64,000 nucleotides of DNA, taken from NCEH01 sp043195125 (GTDB lineage: Bacteria; Pseudomonadota; Alphaproteobacteria; Rhizobiales; Xanthobacteraceae). The notes below the pieces were generated by a model. It searched no databases. It worked only from the letters and a program-made list of their open reading frames with translations, and was not told the origin of the DNA. The stretch is from assembly GCF_043195125.1 (NCBI RefSeq), contig NZ_JBAFWR010000001.1. One strand, written 5' to 3'. The position numbers were made by a program, and so were the translations under genes. Positions 26,618 through 35,274 of the stretch are shown here, in pieces (the first letter of the stretch is position 1; the number at the start of each line of letters is the position of its first letter).

Positions 26618-28348
26618 TTATGCCGCTTCGTCGAGCAGGGATTGCCCCGGGCGCACGCGCGTGAACGCGACGGGCTCGGTGGTGATGGAAAGGCTTTCGC
26701 CGTCGCGCCGCACCTTCGTGAAGCGCGAGGTCGCAAGGTCGGAGGTCTCGGGAAAATCCTCGCGGAAGTGCGCGCCGCGACTGTCGGTGCGCGCGAGCGC
26801 CGCGGCACAGATCGCCTGGCTCACCGCCACAAGGTTTTCCAGGTTCAGCCGGTCCATCCAGGTGAGATTGTAGCGCCGCTCGCTGTCGGGCGCGCCGCAG
26901 CGTGTGACCGCAGCCGCGAGATCCGTGAGGGCGGAACCCGCCCGCCCCAGGCCTTCGGCCGTGCGCAGGATGCCCACGTCGTTCCACATGGTGTCGTACA
27001 GCGCGGCGCGGATCGCCGGCAGGTCGCGCGAAGGCCGCCCCAGCGGCCCGAATGCGCGCTCCAGGCTGCGGGCCACCGCCGCGCTGTCCGCATCGGCCAG
27101 CGCGCTGCCGCGCACCACGGCGCGGGCCATCGCCTGGCCCGCCAGGCCCCCGAAGACGGTGGAATTGGCGACGCCGTTTCCACCCAGCCGGTTGGCGCCG
27201 TGCACGCCGCCGGTGTCCTCGCCGGCGGCATAGAGGCGGGGCATTTCGGTGCGGCAATCGCCGGCGAACTCCACGCCGCCCATCATGTAATGGGCGGTGG
27301 GGATCACCTCCACCCGGCCGCCGGCGAGATCGAAGCCGCAATCGGCACAACGTTCCACCATGCCCTTGAAATTCTTGGCGACTTTCTCTGGGCCAAGATG
27401 GCTCATCTGGATATGAACGCCGCCGTTTCGCGTTGCATAGCCATCGCGAATGCGGCGGATGATGGAGCGGCTCACCACGTCGCGCGTCGCGCGCTCGCCG
27501 CGCGGGTCGTAGAGGTGCATGAAGCGCTCGCCGGTGGAATCCAGTAGCCAGCCGCCCGCTCCACGCAGCCCCTCTTCCAGCACCGTCCCGGTCATGCGCG
27601 TGTCCTCGCCCGCCAGCAGGCCGGTGGGATGGAACTGCACCATCTCCATGTCGCGCAGCGGAAGACCTGCGCGCAGGGCCATGGCGAGGCCGTCGCAGGT
27701 CTTGTCGCCTGATGGGGTGTGATATTTGTACATGGTCGGCCCGCCGCCGGTGGCGAGCAGCGTTGCCCGCGCCCGCACGAACACGGGTTCGCCGGTGCGC
27801 ATGTCCAGCATGACGACGCCCGCAAGGCCCGAGCCGTCGGCGGCCGGGATCAGGTCCAGCGCCCGGTGATCTTCCAGCCGCCGCACGTCCCGCCGCCACA
27901 CCTGCTCGGACAAGCGGTTGATGATTTCGATGCCCGTCAGATCACCCTTGTGCACCGTGCGGTCGAACGTCTGTCCTGCGAAGGCCTTCTGGTGAACGCT
28001 GCCATCCGGATTGCGGTCGAAGAAGCAGCCGAGCTCGTTCTCAAGCTCGCGGATGCGCACCTGCGCTTCCGTGACGAGGGTCCAGGCCAGATCCTGATTG
28101 TTGAGCCACTTGCCGCCCTCGATGGTATCCATGAAATGGCGTTCGACGGAATCGCCGGGGGCGAGGGCGACATTGTAGCCGCCCTGCACCATGCGGGTGC
28201 AGCCGCATTTGCCGAGCAGGCCCTTCACTGCCACCGTCACCTCGAGGTCGGGGGCGATTTTCTTGGCATGAAGCGCGGCGAACAAGCCGGCGCCGCCCGC
28301 GCCGAGAATGAGAATGTCGGTTTCCACCATGCGCAGGGCGGGGGTCAT
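26618..28348 (-). CDS. Succinate dehydrogenase/fumarate reductase-like flavoprotein with altered flavin site
   Basis: A 576-residue flavoprotein. The FAD-binding GAGGAGL motif lies at 16-22. Dicarboxylate-binding residues are conserved: H240 (QFHPTG), R289 (TRDVVSR), H353 (AHYMMGG) and R387 (HGANRLGG), matching H232, R287, H355 and R390 of E. coli FrdA. The position of the covalently FAD-linked histidine is C50 (GCTRMVQGG), so flavin is probably non-covalent. It overlaps the fumarase beta gene by ATGA. With the B, C and D subunits upstream it makes a membrane dehydrogenase or reductase of a C4-dicarboxylate or derivative. It is unlikely to be the housekeeping SdhA. Confidence 0.85.
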   Translation of the reverse strand: MTPALRMVETDILILGAGGAGLFAALHAKKIAPDLEVTVAVKGLLGKCGCTRMVQGGYNVALAPGDSVERHFMDTIEGGKWLNNQDLAWTLVTEAQVRIRELENELGCFFDRNPDGSVHQKAFAGQTFDRTVHKGDLTGIEIINRLSEQVWRRDVRRLEDHRALDLIPAADGSGLAGVVMLDMRTGEPVFVRARATLLATGGGPTMYKYHTPSGDKTCDGLAMALRAGLPLRDMEMVQFHPTGLLAGEDTRMTGTVLEEGLRGAGGWLLDSTGERFMHLYDPRGERATRDVVSRSIIRRIRDGYATRNGGVHIQMSHLGPEKVAKNFKGMVERCADCGFDLAGGRVEVIPTAHYMMGGVEFAGDCRTEMPRLYAAGEDTGGVHGANRLGGNGVANSTVFGGLAGQAMARAVVRGSALADADSAAVARSLERAFGPLGRPSRDLPAIRAALYDTMWNDVGILRTAEGLGRAGSALTDLAAAVTRCGAPDSERRYNLTWMDRLNLENLVAVSQAICAAALARTDSRGAHFREDFPETSDLATSRFTKVRRDGESLSITTEPVAFTRVRPGQSLLDEAA

Positions 28349-28956
28349 TCGCTGGCTCCGATGCTGGCGAGCACCGCGTCGCGGCGCGCCGCGACCGCAT
28401 CCTGGACATTGGCGAACAGCGAGCCGCCGTGGGAATCCATCCCCACCAGGAGGGGCCCGAAATCGCGGATGCGGAAGCGCCACAAGCTCTCGGGGTGCAG
28501 ATCGTCCATGTCCACGTCCTCGATCTGCTCGATCCAGGTGGTTTCCAGGGCGGCGGCGCCACCGACGATGGCGAGATATGCGCCGCCCAACTCGCGGAAC
28601 GCGTCCAGCGTCGCCGGCCCCATGCCGCCCTTGCCGATGATGAGGCGCACGCCTTCGCGTTCCATGAGCGGCTTGGTGAAGCGCTCCATGCGCATGGAGG
28701 TGGTGGTGCCGATGCAGAACGGCGTGTAGCCGGCGGGCGCCTCCGCCGAGACCGGAACCTTGTGCACGTTGGGCGCGGTGTGAATGACCGCATGGCCGTT
28801 GAGATCCATGCGGGTGCGGCGTCCACGGTCGAACATATGGATCAAGGTCGCGTCGCGGATACCGTAAAGGGTGCGCCGCAGGGTGACCGTGTCGCCGATC
28901 TTCAGGCTGCGCGCCGTATCGGCATCGATCGGCATGTCGAGGACATGATGGGTCAT
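28345..28956 (-). CDS. Class I fumarase/tartrate dehydratase beta subunit
   Basis: A 203-residue protein matching the C-terminal swivelling domain of iron-sulfur fumarases (TtdB/FumB-beta type). It has HTAPNVHKVP, FCIGTTTSMRMERF and IIGKGGMGPATLDAFRELGG. It pairs with the alpha subunit encoded 10 bp upstream. Separate alpha and beta subunits are seen in L-tartrate dehydratase and two-subunit fumarases. The product hydrates or dehydrates a C4-diacid; the exact substrate is open. Confidence 0.87.
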   Translation of the reverse strand: MTHHVLDMPIDADTARSLKIGDTVTLRRTLYGIRDATLIHMFDRGRRTRMDLNGHAVIHTAPNVHKVPVSAEAPAGYTPFCIGTTTSMRMERFTKPLMEREGVRLIIGKGGMGPATLDAFRELGGAYLAIVGGAAALETTWIEQIEDVDMDDLHPESLWRFRIRDFGPLLVGMDSHGGSLFANVQDAVAARRDAVLASIGASE

Positions 28957-28966
28957 GGGGCGATCC

Positions 28967-29839
28967 TCAGCTGAAGGCGATGCCGCCGGGTGTCAGGGTT
29001 GCCAGGGCGCGCCGCGCCGAATGGCATTGGATGTTCACGGCCACGGGGTTCTGCGTGATGTGCGTCGCCGCCACTTCCACATGCACCGCGAAGCTAGTGG
29101 AGCGTCCGCCGAGGCCCTGCGGCCCGATGCCCAATTCGTTCACCGCCTGCGACAGTTCCGCCTCGATCTTCGCGCCTTCGGGATCCGAGCACACCGTGCG
29201 CAGGGGCCGCGTGGCGGCGATCTTGGCAAGGTGCATGCACAGGTCCGAGGTGCCGCCGAGCCCGACCCCGACGATGGTGGGCGGGCACACGCGGCCGCCC
29301 AGTTCCACCACCCGGTCGATGACGAAGCGCTTCGCCGCCTTGATGCCGTCGGAGGGCAACAGCATCTTGAGGAACGACCCGTTCTCCGAGCCTGAGCCCT
29401 TGGGGATCATCTCGATGCCCACGGTCTCCTCGCGGGTGTCGAAATCCACATGGATAATCGGCACGCGGATACCGCAGGAGTTCTGGTCGTTCTTGCGGGT
29501 GATGGGATGGACCACCGAGGAGCGCAGCGAATTTTCCTTCGTCGCCCGCTCGCAGCCGCGCCGGATCGCCGCCTTCAACTCGGCCCCGTCGAAGGTGACG
29601 TTTCGGCCGATGGTGACGTTGTAAATGGGAATGCCGGTGTCCTGGCAGAGGATGTTCTTGGTGCGCTCGGCGACCGCGATATTCTCCACCATGGTGCCGA
29701 GAATGGTCTTGCCCGTCGCGTCGGTCTCGGTCTGCACGAGGGTCTTGAAGCCGGCCTTGATATCCGGCGGCAGGATCTTGAGGGCCTGCACGTACAGTGC
29801 CGCGCAGACGTCCTCGACCTCTCTGATGTCCAACTCCAT
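28967..29839 (-). CDS. Class I fumarase/tartrate dehydratase alpha subunit ([4Fe-4S])
   Basis: A 290-residue subunit with three conserved cysteines expected to hold the [4Fe-4S] cluster: C65 (LCQDTGIP), C185 (RVCPPTIVG) and C272 (QCHSARRA). The family loop PKGSGSENGSF lies at 147-156. Sequence similarity cannot separate fumarase from tartrate dehydratase. The location between a TSUP exporter and an SDH-like flavoprotein, in an operon ending in suyAB, suggests hydration of an unsaturated (sulfo-)dicarboxylate made by the SDH-like complex. This role is inference. Confidence 0.87.
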   Translation of the reverse strand: MELDIREVEDVCAALYVQALKILPPDIKAGFKTLVQTETDATGKTILGTMVENIAVAERTKNILCQDTGIPIYNVTIGRNVTFDGAELKAAIRRGCERATKENSLRSSVVHPITRKNDQNSCGIRVPIIHVDFDTREETVGIEMIPKGSGSENGSFLKMLLPSDGIKAAKRFVIDRVVELGGRVCPPTIVGVGLGGTSDLCMHLAKIAATRPLRTVCSDPEGAKIEAELSQAVNELGIGPQGLGGRSTSFAVHVEVAATHITQNPVAVNIQCHSARRALATLTPGGIAFS

Positions 29840-29849
29840 GGGATCACTC

Positions 29850-30590
29850 CTAAATCAGAAAAAGCACGCCCGAGGCGAGGATCATCGCGGCGAGCATCTG
29901 CTTGAAGCGCACCTCGTCGAGATGCCCGTAAATGCGCAGTCCCACGAAGGCGCCGATGCACAGCGGCGGAAGCGCGAGAAAGAAGAGAACGATGCCGTCC
30001 TGATCGATGGCGAACATGCCGACCAACGCCAGCGTGAGGATATGGGCGAACAGGATGAAGGGTTGGTAGACCCCCCGCGCGACCGGCTTCGGCCAGCCCC
30101 GCAGCTGCGTCCAGATGGTGGGCAGGACGCCGGAATAGCCGCCGAGTCCGCCCAATATTCCGCCGACGAAGCCAACCGCCGCATCCGCCGCCCGGCCGCC
30201 GCCTGAGACATGGGGCAGGCGCGGCGCGAGCAGGGCATAAATCCCGTAAAGCGCCATCCCCATTCCGAGCGCGAGCTTGAGGGAGGCGGAATCCACGCGC
30301 GTCAGCATCATGACGCCGATGGGAACGCCGATCAGCGCGCCCAGCAGGAATGGGGTGAGGCGCACTCCCTCTATCGATCGGCGGATCGGCCAGACCAGGG
30401 TGATGTGAAGAAGCGTGCCGCAGGCAACGATCAGCGCCGTGGTCTGGATGGGGTCGAGAGCGTGCAGCCAGATCGCCGAGGCCGCGATCGCGAAGGCAAA
30501 GCCCGCGCCGCCGGCCGCGAGCGCCCCGATGAAGGCGCCGGCCCACAGCACGGAAAGGGTGGCGAGGGGCACGCCGAACATCATCGTCAT
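29850..30590 (-). CDS. TSUP (TauE/SafE) permease, probable sulfite exporter
   Basis: A 246-residue membrane protein with about eight helices; the family repeats are AGAFIGALAAGGAGFAFAIA and GFVGGILGGLGGYSGVLPT. ATG 30590 overlaps the stop of the cytochrome subunit gene by ATGA. TSUP members export sulfite or sulfoacetate from cells that cleave sulfonates. Its place inside an operon that also holds a sulfo-lyase fits removal of toxic bisulfite. Confidence 0.84.
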   Translation of the reverse strand: MTMMFGVPLATLSVLWAGAFIGALAAGGAGFAFAIAASAIWLHALDPIQTTALIVACGTLLHITLVWPIRRSIEGVRLTPFLLGALIGVPIGVMMLTRVDSASLKLALGMGMALYGIYALLAPRLPHVSGGGRAADAAVGFVGGILGGLGGYSGVLPTIWTQLRGWPKPVARGVYQPFILFAHILTLALVGMFAIDQDGIVLFFLALPPLCIGAFVGLRIYGHLDEVRFKQMLAAMILASGVLFLI

Positions 30591-30946
30591 GCCCCGCTCA
30601 GCAGAAACGCGAGGCCGACCGCGGCCGCAGCGGCGCAACACGCCCCCACGAGCGCACCTGTGCGGGTGCGCAGGGACAGCCATTCTATGGCCAGCACACG
30701 CAGGCCGAGCGCCATGTGCAGCGCGAGCGCGCTCACCATGCCCCATTCGGCGATCCGCACGGGCCAGTAATGGGTGATCTGGAGGAACGATTCGAGCTTG
30801 TCCGCGCCGCCAAGAGCCGTGCCGAGGGCAATGAAATGCATCGGCAGGAAAACCGCCAGCGCGACCCCGGAGGCCCGGTGCAGGATAGCGGCCAGGAAGC
30901 CGGGTTTGCGACGGGAAGCGCGCAGATGCGTGTGGGTGATGCTCAT
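30587..30946 (-). CDS. SDH/FRD-like cytochrome b membrane anchor, subunit 1
   Basis: A 119-residue protein with three likely helices. LHRASGVALAVFLPMHFIALG and the histidine in ALALHMALGLRVLAIEW are possible heme b ligands and resemble the S-x-x-R region and heme histidines of SdhC/FrdC. It overlaps neighbours on both sides by ATGA-type junctions. It would anchor the flavoprotein and iron-sulfur subunits and exchange electrons with quinone. Which of the two anchors is called C or D is arbitrary. Confidence 0.78.
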   Translation of the reverse strand: MSITHTHLRASRRKPGFLAAILHRASGVALAVFLPMHFIALGTALGGADKLESFLQITHYWPVRIAEWGMVSALALHMALGLRVLAIEWLSLRTRTGALVGACCAAAAAVGLAFLLSGA

Positions 30947-31272
30947 GGCCGGTATACCGCGAACGCCGCCCGAAGGCCGAGCACGAGGATCAGCAGGCAG
31001 AACGCCACCATGGCGAGATCGAGCGAACGCCCACGCCAGGCGGTCCATTCGCGCAGCACGCTGCGCAGCCCGATGGGCGCGTGGATAGACGCGGCCACGA
31101 CGAACAGCGCGTAGAACGCCAGGAACCAGCGGTTGCCGTTCGTGCGGGCGAGGATCTCGCCCGCCGACAACCCGCCGCGCACGGCATAGATCATCGTTGC
31201 CAGATGCACACTGACGGCCACCGCGAGGATGAGGGCGGTGGCGCGCTGGGCAAGGTAGAGCATGGGTGTCAT
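30943..31272 (-). CDS. SDH/FRD-like cytochrome b membrane anchor, subunit 2
   Basis: A 109-residue hydrophobic protein with three helices. The start YLAQRATALILAVAVSVHLATMIYA and the histidine in ASIHAPIGLRSVLREW fit SDH anchor proteins with heme ligands. ATG 31272 overlaps the stop of the iron-sulfur subunit by ATGA. A longer open frame runs back into that subunit and is rejected. It forms the membrane part with the 30587-30946 product. Confidence 0.78.
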   Translation of the reverse strand: MTPMLYLAQRATALILAVAVSVHLATMIYAVRGGLSAGEILARTNGNRWFLAFYALFVVAASIHAPIGLRSVLREWTAWRGRSLDLAMVAFCLLILVLGLRAAFAVYRP

Positions 31273-32018
31273 CGTCCGCCTTTCCAGATCCGCTTCGCGG
31301 TGGCGCGCTTCAGGCCTGCGATGGAGAAGGTCGGTGCGAGGCCCTTGGGGCAGAATTCGGTGCAGCTCATGTGGCTGTGGCAGGAGTGACAGCCGGCATC
31401 GCCGGAGACCGCGGCAAGCCGCGCATCCTGCCCCCGGTCGCGCACGTCGTTGACCAGCGTCCAGGCGCGGTTGAGGGCGGCCGGGCCGAGATAATCCGGG
31501 TTCCACGAGACCACGTCGCAAGCGGAATAGCATACGCCGCAATTGATGCACTCGATGCCGGCATCCGCCTCCTGGCGTTCCGGCGCGCTGGGCGCCACGG
31601 GGATGAAATCCGCCGCCGGCTGCGCACCGGGCTCGAAATAGCCGTGGGCCTGCGTCCATTTCTCGAAGAACGGCTCCATCTCGACGGCCAGATCCTTGAC
31701 CACCGGCAGGTTGCGTAGGGGCTCCAGGGTGAGCAGGCCGTTCTCCTCGACCTGCGCGACGCGGGTGCGGCATGTCCAGCGCGGGCGGCCGTTCACGATC
31801 ATGGCGCAGGAGCCGCACATGCCCACACGGCACGCGAAACGATAGGCGAGGGTCGGGTCCTGCTCGCGCTGGATCTCTGTGACCACGTCGAGCACCGTCT
31901 GGTTGGCGCGCCGGGGCGTGGCGAAATCCTGGAATCCGCCCGCTTCTGCCCCGCGCCAGACGCGCACTGTGAGGTCCCCGTCGGGGAGCCCGGTTTCGGT
32001 GGAGGTTCGAGTGTTCAT
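31269..32018 (-). CDS. SDH/FRD-like iron-sulfur subunit
   Basis: A 249-residue protein. The [2Fe-2S] ligands lie in CRVGMCGSC with a further cysteine in RWTC. Two more cysteine groups, CINCGVCYSAC and CHSCHSHMSCTEFCPKG, carry the [4Fe-4S] and [3Fe-4S] clusters. ATG 32018 follows a GAAGAAG stretch and is preferred to an upstream start. All three clusters of an SdhB/FrdB are therefore present, so the complex should be electron-transfer competent. It is the first enzyme gene after the transporter genes. Confidence 0.88.
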   Translation of the reverse strand: MNTRTSTETGLPDGDLTVRVWRGAEAGGFQDFATPRRANQTVLDVVTEIQREQDPTLAYRFACRVGMCGSCAMIVNGRPRWTCRTRVAQVEENGLLTLEPLRNLPVVKDLAVEMEPFFEKWTQAHGYFEPGAQPAADFIPVAPSAPERQEADAGIECINCGVCYSACDVVSWNPDYLGPAALNRAWTLVNDVRDRGQDARLAAVSGDAGCHSCHSHMSCTEFCPKGLAPTFSIAGLKRATAKRIWKGGR

Positions 32019-32082
32019 CGTTCTTCTTCGGTTCGAATGGGGGCCGCCGGGGGCGGCGGCCCGTTGCACCGGCGAACGGCGG

Positions 32083-33090
32083 TCAGCTACCTGAAGCGGT
32101 GTGAATGGGGGCGAAGAACAGATCGCGCCAGTCCTTCGCCTTCGCGGTCACCAGACCCGCGCGGTTCATGTAATCGAGATAGGTCATCATCTTCTGGGGC
32201 GTGGTCGTCCATTGGTTCTGCGGCGAGGTGATGAGCGCGACCGCCTCATCCTCCGACATCTTGGAGTTTTCCGCCTTAAGCCAGAGCGCCGCGATACCCT
32301 TCGGGTCGGCCTTGATGCGGGCCATGGCATCTTCCAGCGCCGCGAGGAACGCCTTCATCACCTTCGGGTTGGATTCAGCGAACTTGGTCGTGGTCCAGAC
32401 GAGATTGAAGGTGTGTGGCCCGCCGAGCACGTCGTAACTGTCGAGCACCTTATGGGCGCGCGGGTCCTTCAACTCCAATTCCTGGAAGGGTGAGGAGCCG
32501 AAATGCGCGTTGATCTCCGAGCGCCCGCCCATCATCGCGACCTGTGCGTCGGGATGACCCATGGAGACCGTGAGCGGGTCCAGCTTGTTCTGCTGTCCCT
32601 CGCCGAAGGTCTTCTCCGCCGCCATCTGCAGGGTGACGGCCTGGATCGAGGTCTTCACCGTCGGCAGCGCGATCTTATCCTTGTCGGTGAAGTCCTTGAT
32701 GGTCTTCACGTTGGGGTTCACCGTGACCAGGTAAAGCGGCATCGCGTTCAGAGCCGCGACACCTTTAACGCCGATGCTCTTCTGGGTGCGTCCCCAGATG
32801 GTCAGCATGGGACCGACGCCGCCGGCCGCGAAATCGAGATTGCCGGAGAGCAGGGCCTCATTCATGCCCGAGCCGCCGGTGAAGCGCAGCCATTCGGTCT
32901 TTACATCGAGGCCGAGGTCCTTGGCGTGCTTCTCGAGCAGCTTCTCTTCCTCCATCACCGTGAGCGGCAGGTAGGAAATGCCGAACTGCTTGGCGAGGCG
33001 TACCGTATCCACCTCGGCTGCGGCGGCTCCGGCCAGGCTCACCGCGAAGGCGGCGGCAAGGCCCAGCGTCTTCAGGAAGTCCTTGGTCAT
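32083..33090 (-). CDS. TauA/SsuA-like substrate-binding protein, first copy
   Basis: A 335-residue periplasmic binding protein. ATG 33090 follows GGGAGGG and opens a signal peptide ending AAAAEV. Typical motifs are LPLTVMEEEKLLEKH, NEALLSGNLDFAAGG and DVLGGPHTFNLVW. It is paralogous along its whole length to the protein at 23887-24894. It follows the permease and ATPase genes, so it is the primary receptor of this importer. A sulfonate or sulfo-carboxylate ligand is inferred from context. Confidence 0.88.
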   Translation of the reverse strand: MTKDFLKTLGLAAAFAVSLAGAAAAEVDTVRLAKQFGISYLPLTVMEEEKLLEKHAKDLGLDVKTEWLRFTGGSGMNEALLSGNLDFAAGGVGPMLTIWGRTQKSIGVKGVAALNAMPLYLVTVNPNVKTIKDFTDKDKIALPTVKTSIQAVTLQMAAEKTFGEGQQNKLDPLTVSMGHPDAQVAMMGGRSEINAHFGSSPFQELELKDPRAHKVLDSYDVLGGPHTFNLVWTTTKFAESNPKVMKAFLAALEDAMARIKADPKGIAALWLKAENSKMSEDEAVALITSPQNQWTTTPQKMMTYLDYMNRAGLVTAKAKDWRDLFFAPIHTASGS

Positions 33091-33186
33091 GCGTCCCTCC
33101 CATGCCGCGGCTTTGCGCAGCTTCTTGTGATTTGTTGGCGTCTTCAAAGCAGGTGACGCGGCGGGCATTGCCGCCGCGCCTGGGGT

Positions 33187-34077
33187 TCAGGCCTGCATGC
33201 CCCAGCGGGCGATGGTGCGCCGCTCGATGGTCTGGAAAATCAGGTTTTCCACCACGAGGCCGATGATGATGACCGTGAGAAGCCCCGCGAACACGTTCGG
33301 AATATCAAGCAGGTTCTTGTTTTCGAAGATGAACCAGCCGAGCCCGCCGGAGCCGGAGGAGACGCCGAACACGAGTTCCGCCGCGATCAGGGTACGCCAG
33401 GCGAAGGCCCAGCCGATCTTCAGGCCGGTCAGGATGCTTGGAAAAGCCGCCGGGATCAGGATTTTCCAGATGAAGCGCGGACCGCCGAGGCCATAATTAC
33501 GTCCCACCATCTTCAGCGTCTTGCTCACGGAGAGGAAGCCGGAATGTGTGTTCAGGGCGATCGCCCAGGTGACCGAATGCACCAGAACGAACACGAGGCT
33601 TCCGTTTCCAAGGCCGAACCAGATCAACGCCAGCGGCAGCAGCGCGATGGCCGGCAGCGGGTTGAACATGGAGGTCATGGTTTCGAGAAAATCGGTGCCG
33701 ATGCGTGAGGCGATGGCGACGGCCGTGAGCACGGCGGCGAGCACAATCCCGAGCGCGTAGCCTGCCAGCAGCACCTTGATCGAGGCCCAGGCGCGAGCCG
33801 GCAGTACGCCGTTCATCACATTGTGGTAGAAAGCGGTAATCGTGGCGCTGAATGTGGGGAACAAAAGATCGTTATTCAGGATGCGACCGTAAACTTCCCA
33901 TATGATAGCCAGAACAATCAATATCATGATCTTACGCACGACCGAGATATTGTAGATCATCTCAATCGTTGAAAGAGGCTTCTCGACGATGGTCATCGTC
34001 GCGACGGGCTCTTCCTCCCGCACGATCTCGGGGCGCAGGGCGTGCACGTTCGAGAGGGCGTTCGCGGACTCACGCAT
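33187..34077 (-). CDS. TauC/SsuC-like ABC transporter permease
   Basis: A 296-residue permease with about six helices. The EAA loop region reads GRNYGLGGPRFIWKILIPAAFPSILTGLKIG. ATG 34077 overlaps the ATPase stop by 8 bp and is preferred to the longer open frame. The TauC/SsuC family serves taurine, alkanesulfonate, nitrate and related importers. It works with the ATPase just upstream and the two binding proteins of this gene series. Confidence 0.9.
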   Translation of the reverse strand: MRESANALSNVHALRPEIVREEEPVATMTIVEKPLSTIEMIYNISVVRKIMILIVLAIIWEVYGRILNNDLLFPTFSATITAFYHNVMNGVLPARAWASIKVLLAGYALGIVLAAVLTAVAIASRIGTDFLETMTSMFNPLPAIALLPLALIWFGLGNGSLVFVLVHSVTWAIALNTHSGFLSVSKTLKMVGRNYGLGGPRFIWKILIPAAFPSILTGLKIGWAFAWRTLIAAELVFGVSSGSGGLGWFIFENKNLLDIPNVFAGLLTVIIIGLVVENLIFQTIERRTIARWGMQA

Positions 34078-34840
34078 CGGCCGTCTCCTTGATTTCGTCA
34101 GAAAACAGCATGTGCTGAATGCGCTTTTCGAGCTGGGCTGCGGCCGGGGATTCGGCGGCACTGTTCAGCTCGGCCTTGACCCGTCCGGGATGGGGCGAGA
34201 GCAGCAGGATGCGGTTGCCAATCTTGATCGCCTCGGCGATGGAATGGGTCACGAACAGCACCGTGAACTTGGTGTCCTCCCACAGCATCAGCAACTCGTC
34301 CTGCATCTTGCGGCGGGTCAGGGCATCAAGCGCCGCGAAGGGCTCGTCCATCAGCAGGATGTCCGGTTCCATGGCCATGCCGCGCGCGATCGCGACGCGC
34401 TGTTTCATGCCGCCGGAAAGCATGTGCGGATAGCTATCTGCGAATTTTGTGAGATTAACCTTGTCGATATAGTGCATCGCGCGCTCATCCGCTTCGCGGC
34501 CATGCAGACGACGCGAAGCTTCGAGCGCGAAAGCCACGTTTTGACGCACGGTTTTCCATGGAAGGAGCTGGTCGAATTCCTGAAATACCATCATGCGATC
34601 GGGCCCGGGGGCGCGGATCACATGCCCCTTGAGGCGCATTTCACCTTCCGTGGGCGACATATAGCCTCCCACCGCCTTGAGCAGAGTGGACTTGCCGCAG
34701 CCCGAGGGACCGAGAAGAATAAAGCGGTCGCCCTTCATCACGTTAAAGTCGACCCTATAGGTCGCTGTGATCAAAAGATGCGGGGTCTTATATTGCAGCG
34801 TTACGCCTTTGACCTCCAGAAGAGGTTCCTGCGTATCCAT
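34070..34840 (-). CDS. TauB/SsuB-like ABC transporter ATPase
   Basis: A 256-residue ATPase with Walker A GPSGCGKST, signature LSGGMKQR and Walker B ILLMDEPFAALD. The MVFQEFDQLLPWKTV Q-loop is that of the TauB/SsuB/NrtD family. It is the first gene of the minus-strand series, behind a 434-bp gap that should hold the promoter. Confidence 0.91.
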   Translation of the reverse strand: MDTQEPLLEVKGVTLQYKTPHLLITATYRVDFNVMKGDRFILLGPSGCGKSTLLKAVGGYMSPTEGEMRLKGHVIRAPGPDRMMVFQEFDQLLPWKTVRQNVAFALEASRRLHGREADERAMHYIDKVNLTKFADSYPHMLSGGMKQRVAIARGMAMEPDILLMDEPFAALDALTRRKMQDELLMLWEDTKFTVLFVTHSIAEAIKIGNRILLLSPHPGRVKAELNSAAESPAAAQLEKRIQHMLFSDEIKETADA

Positions 34841-35274
34841 ATTTGGACCTCCCTAGGAATAAGCAGCTTTTCTGCTTTATTCTTTTAATTCTGTGGCGCT
34901 CACGCAGAACATTGAAACTGGCGGGAGCGGAGTCGGTATGTCCTTCGGATCGTGTCGCTGAATCAGGTTTGCGATGATTATGGGGCAGGGCGGTGCGTCG
35001 GCCTCGGCATCAGGTCACCCTTTTCCCTCGTCGAACGGCAAAGCATGCGTGGCGATGGGTCTCTTTGGCGGACCCCTGCATGCTCTTTCGCCTATCGTCC
35101 ATCAGACGCTAACGGAGCCTCCTGCAGATGTAAAGTGGTCTAATATCATTTATAAGACTTGAGGCGACGCAAGTCTGCGCTGTGATATGCCGCAATGGTT
35201 TGTGGCGGCTGGCTTTGCGATTGCGCGGGCAGGCGAGCACGACGCGGACGGGACGAAATCCGCCGGGCGCGCGT
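34841..35274. promoter_or_regulatory. Promoter gap of the sulfonate/dicarboxylate operon with GntR-like site
   Basis: No convincing gene lies in this 434-bp stretch. It contains GTCTAATA (35138-35145) and TATAAGAC (35151-35158), an imperfect inverted repeat (7/8) with a 5-bp spacer. The word TATAAGAC is shared with sites at 23810-23817 and, inverted, at 36122-36129. The promoter for the ABC-transporter-led operon is expected between this site and the ATPase start. Confidence 0.5.

Noticed and set aside
26618..32018. Housekeeping succinate dehydrogenase operon
   Set aside because: The gene order (B, C, D, exporter, hydratase, A), the changed flavin site and the sulfonate neighbours do not fit sdhCDAB of the TCA cycle.
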